From Rhizobium cauense (GTDB lineage: Bacteria > Pseudomonadota > Alphaproteobacteria > Rhizobiales > Rhizobiaceae): DNA of 64,000 nucleotides. The stretch covers positions 310,001 through 374,000 of the forward strand of contig NZ_JAEUAT010000001.1 of NCBI RefSeq assembly GCF_019511525.1, in the 5' to 3' direction. The notes below the pieces were generated by a model. It saw only the letters and a list, made by a program, of their open reading frames with translations. It searched no databases and had not been told where the DNA came from. How positions within the stretch are numbered: the stretch's first letter is position 1; every line of letters begins with the position of its first letter. This document shows positions 63,025 through 64,000 of this stretch, in pieces. The position numbers and the translations under genes were made by a program.

Positions 63025-64000
63025 CTAGAAGAGGCTGCCCTGTTTCGGCGGGACGCGCTCGTCCTGTGGCTTGGCCGCGCGCTTCTTCGCCCCGGAAGGC
63101 GGCGAGCCTCCCTCGGCGGTCACAGCTCCGACCCGGCCATCGGCAAACTCAATCGAAATGCCCATGCCCGACGAGAGCATCGCGGCCTGTGACAGGGGCT
63201 TGTCCTCGTCGTCCCGGATCACCGCGTAGCCGCGCTTCAGCACGTTCTTGTAGGAGAGCGACTGAAGAACGCGGTCCTGCGCCGTCAGTTCGCCGCGTGC
63301 ACGGGTCAGCTTGTGCCTGACTGCAGTATCGGCGTGGCGCGACAGATTGGTGAGGTGGTCGCGCAGGCGAGCCGTCTGGGTCATCAGCCGCGCCGGCAGC
63401 GTCGCGAAGATAGCATCGGCTCGGCCGACCCGCGATTTCGAGCGATCCACGAGGCGCTCAATCGTCCGCTCGGCGCGCGTCATCCGCTCTGTCAGAAGCT
63501 GGCGACGTTCAGCAATGCGGTTCGACAGAACATCGGGACGCAGGTGCGCGGCTGTCCGCTCGAAGCTGTGGCGTTTGTTGATCGTGTTGAGTTCGAGGCC
63601 GCGCCCAAGACCGGCTGCAGCCTCGTCAAAGCGGCGACGCGGCAGGGCAAGGAGCTGATCCAGAGACGGCAGGGCACGGATCAAGGCCCGCACGGACTGG
63701 CGGTGATGATCCATGCGGCGGCTCATGCAGCCTTGCAGACGCGCAGCGAGCGCCGCCGTCTGCGCTTCCAGCTCGGCCTTCACCGGCACCGCCATCTCGG
63801 CAGCACCCGTCGGCGTCGGCGCACGCACATCTGCGGCATAGTCGATGAGCGTCCAGTCGGTTTCGTGGCCAACGGCCGAGATCAGGGGGATCTGGCTGTC
63901 GGCGGCAGCACGCACGACGATTTCGTCGTTGAAGCTCCAGAGATCTTCGAGACTGCCGCCACCGCGGGCGACGATCAGGACATCCGGTCGCGGCATTTCC
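63025..64000 (-). CDS. xseA: Exodeoxyribonuclease VII large subunit (N-terminal part outside window)
   Basis: The visible part (about 325 residues) is the C-terminal two-thirds of XseA. It begins in the conserved catalytic stretch [23 protein letters not shown] and continues [28 protein letters not shown], then a long coiled-coil region. The N-terminal OB-fold lies beyond the right edge. XseA and XseB form exonuclease VII, which degrades single-stranded DNA. A lysine-rich tail ends QGSLF. Confidence 0.95.
   Translation of the reverse strand, partial: EMPRPDVLIVARGGGSLEDLWSFNDEIVVRAAADSQIPLISAVGHETDWTLIDYAADVRAPTPTGAAEMAVPVKAELEAQTAALAARLQGCMSRRMDHHRQSVRALIRALPSLDQLLALPRRRFDEAAAGLGRGLELNTINKRHSFERTAAHLRPDVLSNRIAERRQLLTERMTRAERTIERLVDRSKSRVGRADAIFATLPARLMTQTARLRDHLTNLSRHADTAVRHKLTRARGELTAQDRVLQSLSYKNVLKRGYAVIRDDEDKPLSQAAMLSSGMGISIEFADGRVGAVTAEGGSPPSGAKKRAAKPQDERVPPKQGSLF

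Noticed and set aside
1..64000. Mobile element, prophage, CRISPR array, rRNA or tRNA genes
   Set aside because: I saw no transposase, integrase, repeat-spacer pattern or RNA gene signature in reading through the window; short tRNAs could still be missed without a covariance search.

Overview
The window looks like a chromosomal segment of a Rhizobiaceae alphaproteobacterium, most likely Sinorhizobium/Ensifer or a close relative. The base composition is high in GC and the coding density is high. The dnaN - pmtA - histidine phosphatase - pyrF order, the rsmI/yraN and gshB/yifB neighbours, and a PmtA-type phospholipid N-methyltransferase all point that way. This assignment is an inference from gene content and remembered synteny; no search was run. 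Almost everything is housekeeping or metabolic chromosome. I see no insertion sequence, prophage, CRISPR array, rRNA or tRNA gene.

Layout. 1-4.4 kb: a truncated LysR regulator divergent from two short-chain dehydrogenases, then a PepSY membrane protein with a small DUF2946-like protein. 4.5-9.1 kb: coaBC, a class II glutamine amidotransferase, an unusual small-ORF transcript (about 6.9-7.1 kb) and a GntR regulator coupled to a CynX-like exporter. 9.2-16.5 kb: a secreted S10 peptidase, otsBA (trehalose), a divergent LysR/choline-sulfatase pair, a molbindin and a TrmO-like methyltransferase. 16.6-25.1 kb: prfC, dut, GNAT, Lrp/EamA, Dps, LysE, cysK, yifB. 25.3-34 kb: gshB, a cupin, the ugpBAEC operon behind a Pho box, yraN, rsmI, then dnaN. 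34-44 kb: pmtA, pyrF, an NDUFA9-like protein, a tiny exported protein, uppP, a GST/FzlA-like protein, queG, an SDR, an MFS carrier, and a long AT-rich regulatory gap in front of an RlpA-like protein. 44-50.5 kb: rsmB, then a four-gene exported cluster (imelysin, di-heme cytochrome, second imelysin, DUF1513) that is the best candidate for a poorly described iron-related system. 50.5-64 kb: tspO, a GH25 lipoprotein, thioesterase, MTA/SAH nucleosidase, guaA, ogt, a LigT-like protein, a desuccinylase, an ArsC-like protein, ybaK, an M29 aminopeptidase, an EamA transporter broken by a frameshift next to a MarR gene, an EEP nuclease and the 3' part of xseA.

Regulatory signals visible directly in the sequence include a Pho box before ugpB, LysR-type dyads in both divergent LysR intergenic regions, a 33-bp inverted repeat at the GntR start, an 18-bp perfect palindrome before the MarR gene, and several strong stem-loops. 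The most unusual element is the 23-codon ORF at 6943. Its Shine-Dalgarno tract nearly copies the complement of the 16S rRNA 3' end, and a CACCTTCC anti-Shine-Dalgarno sequence lies just after its stop codon.
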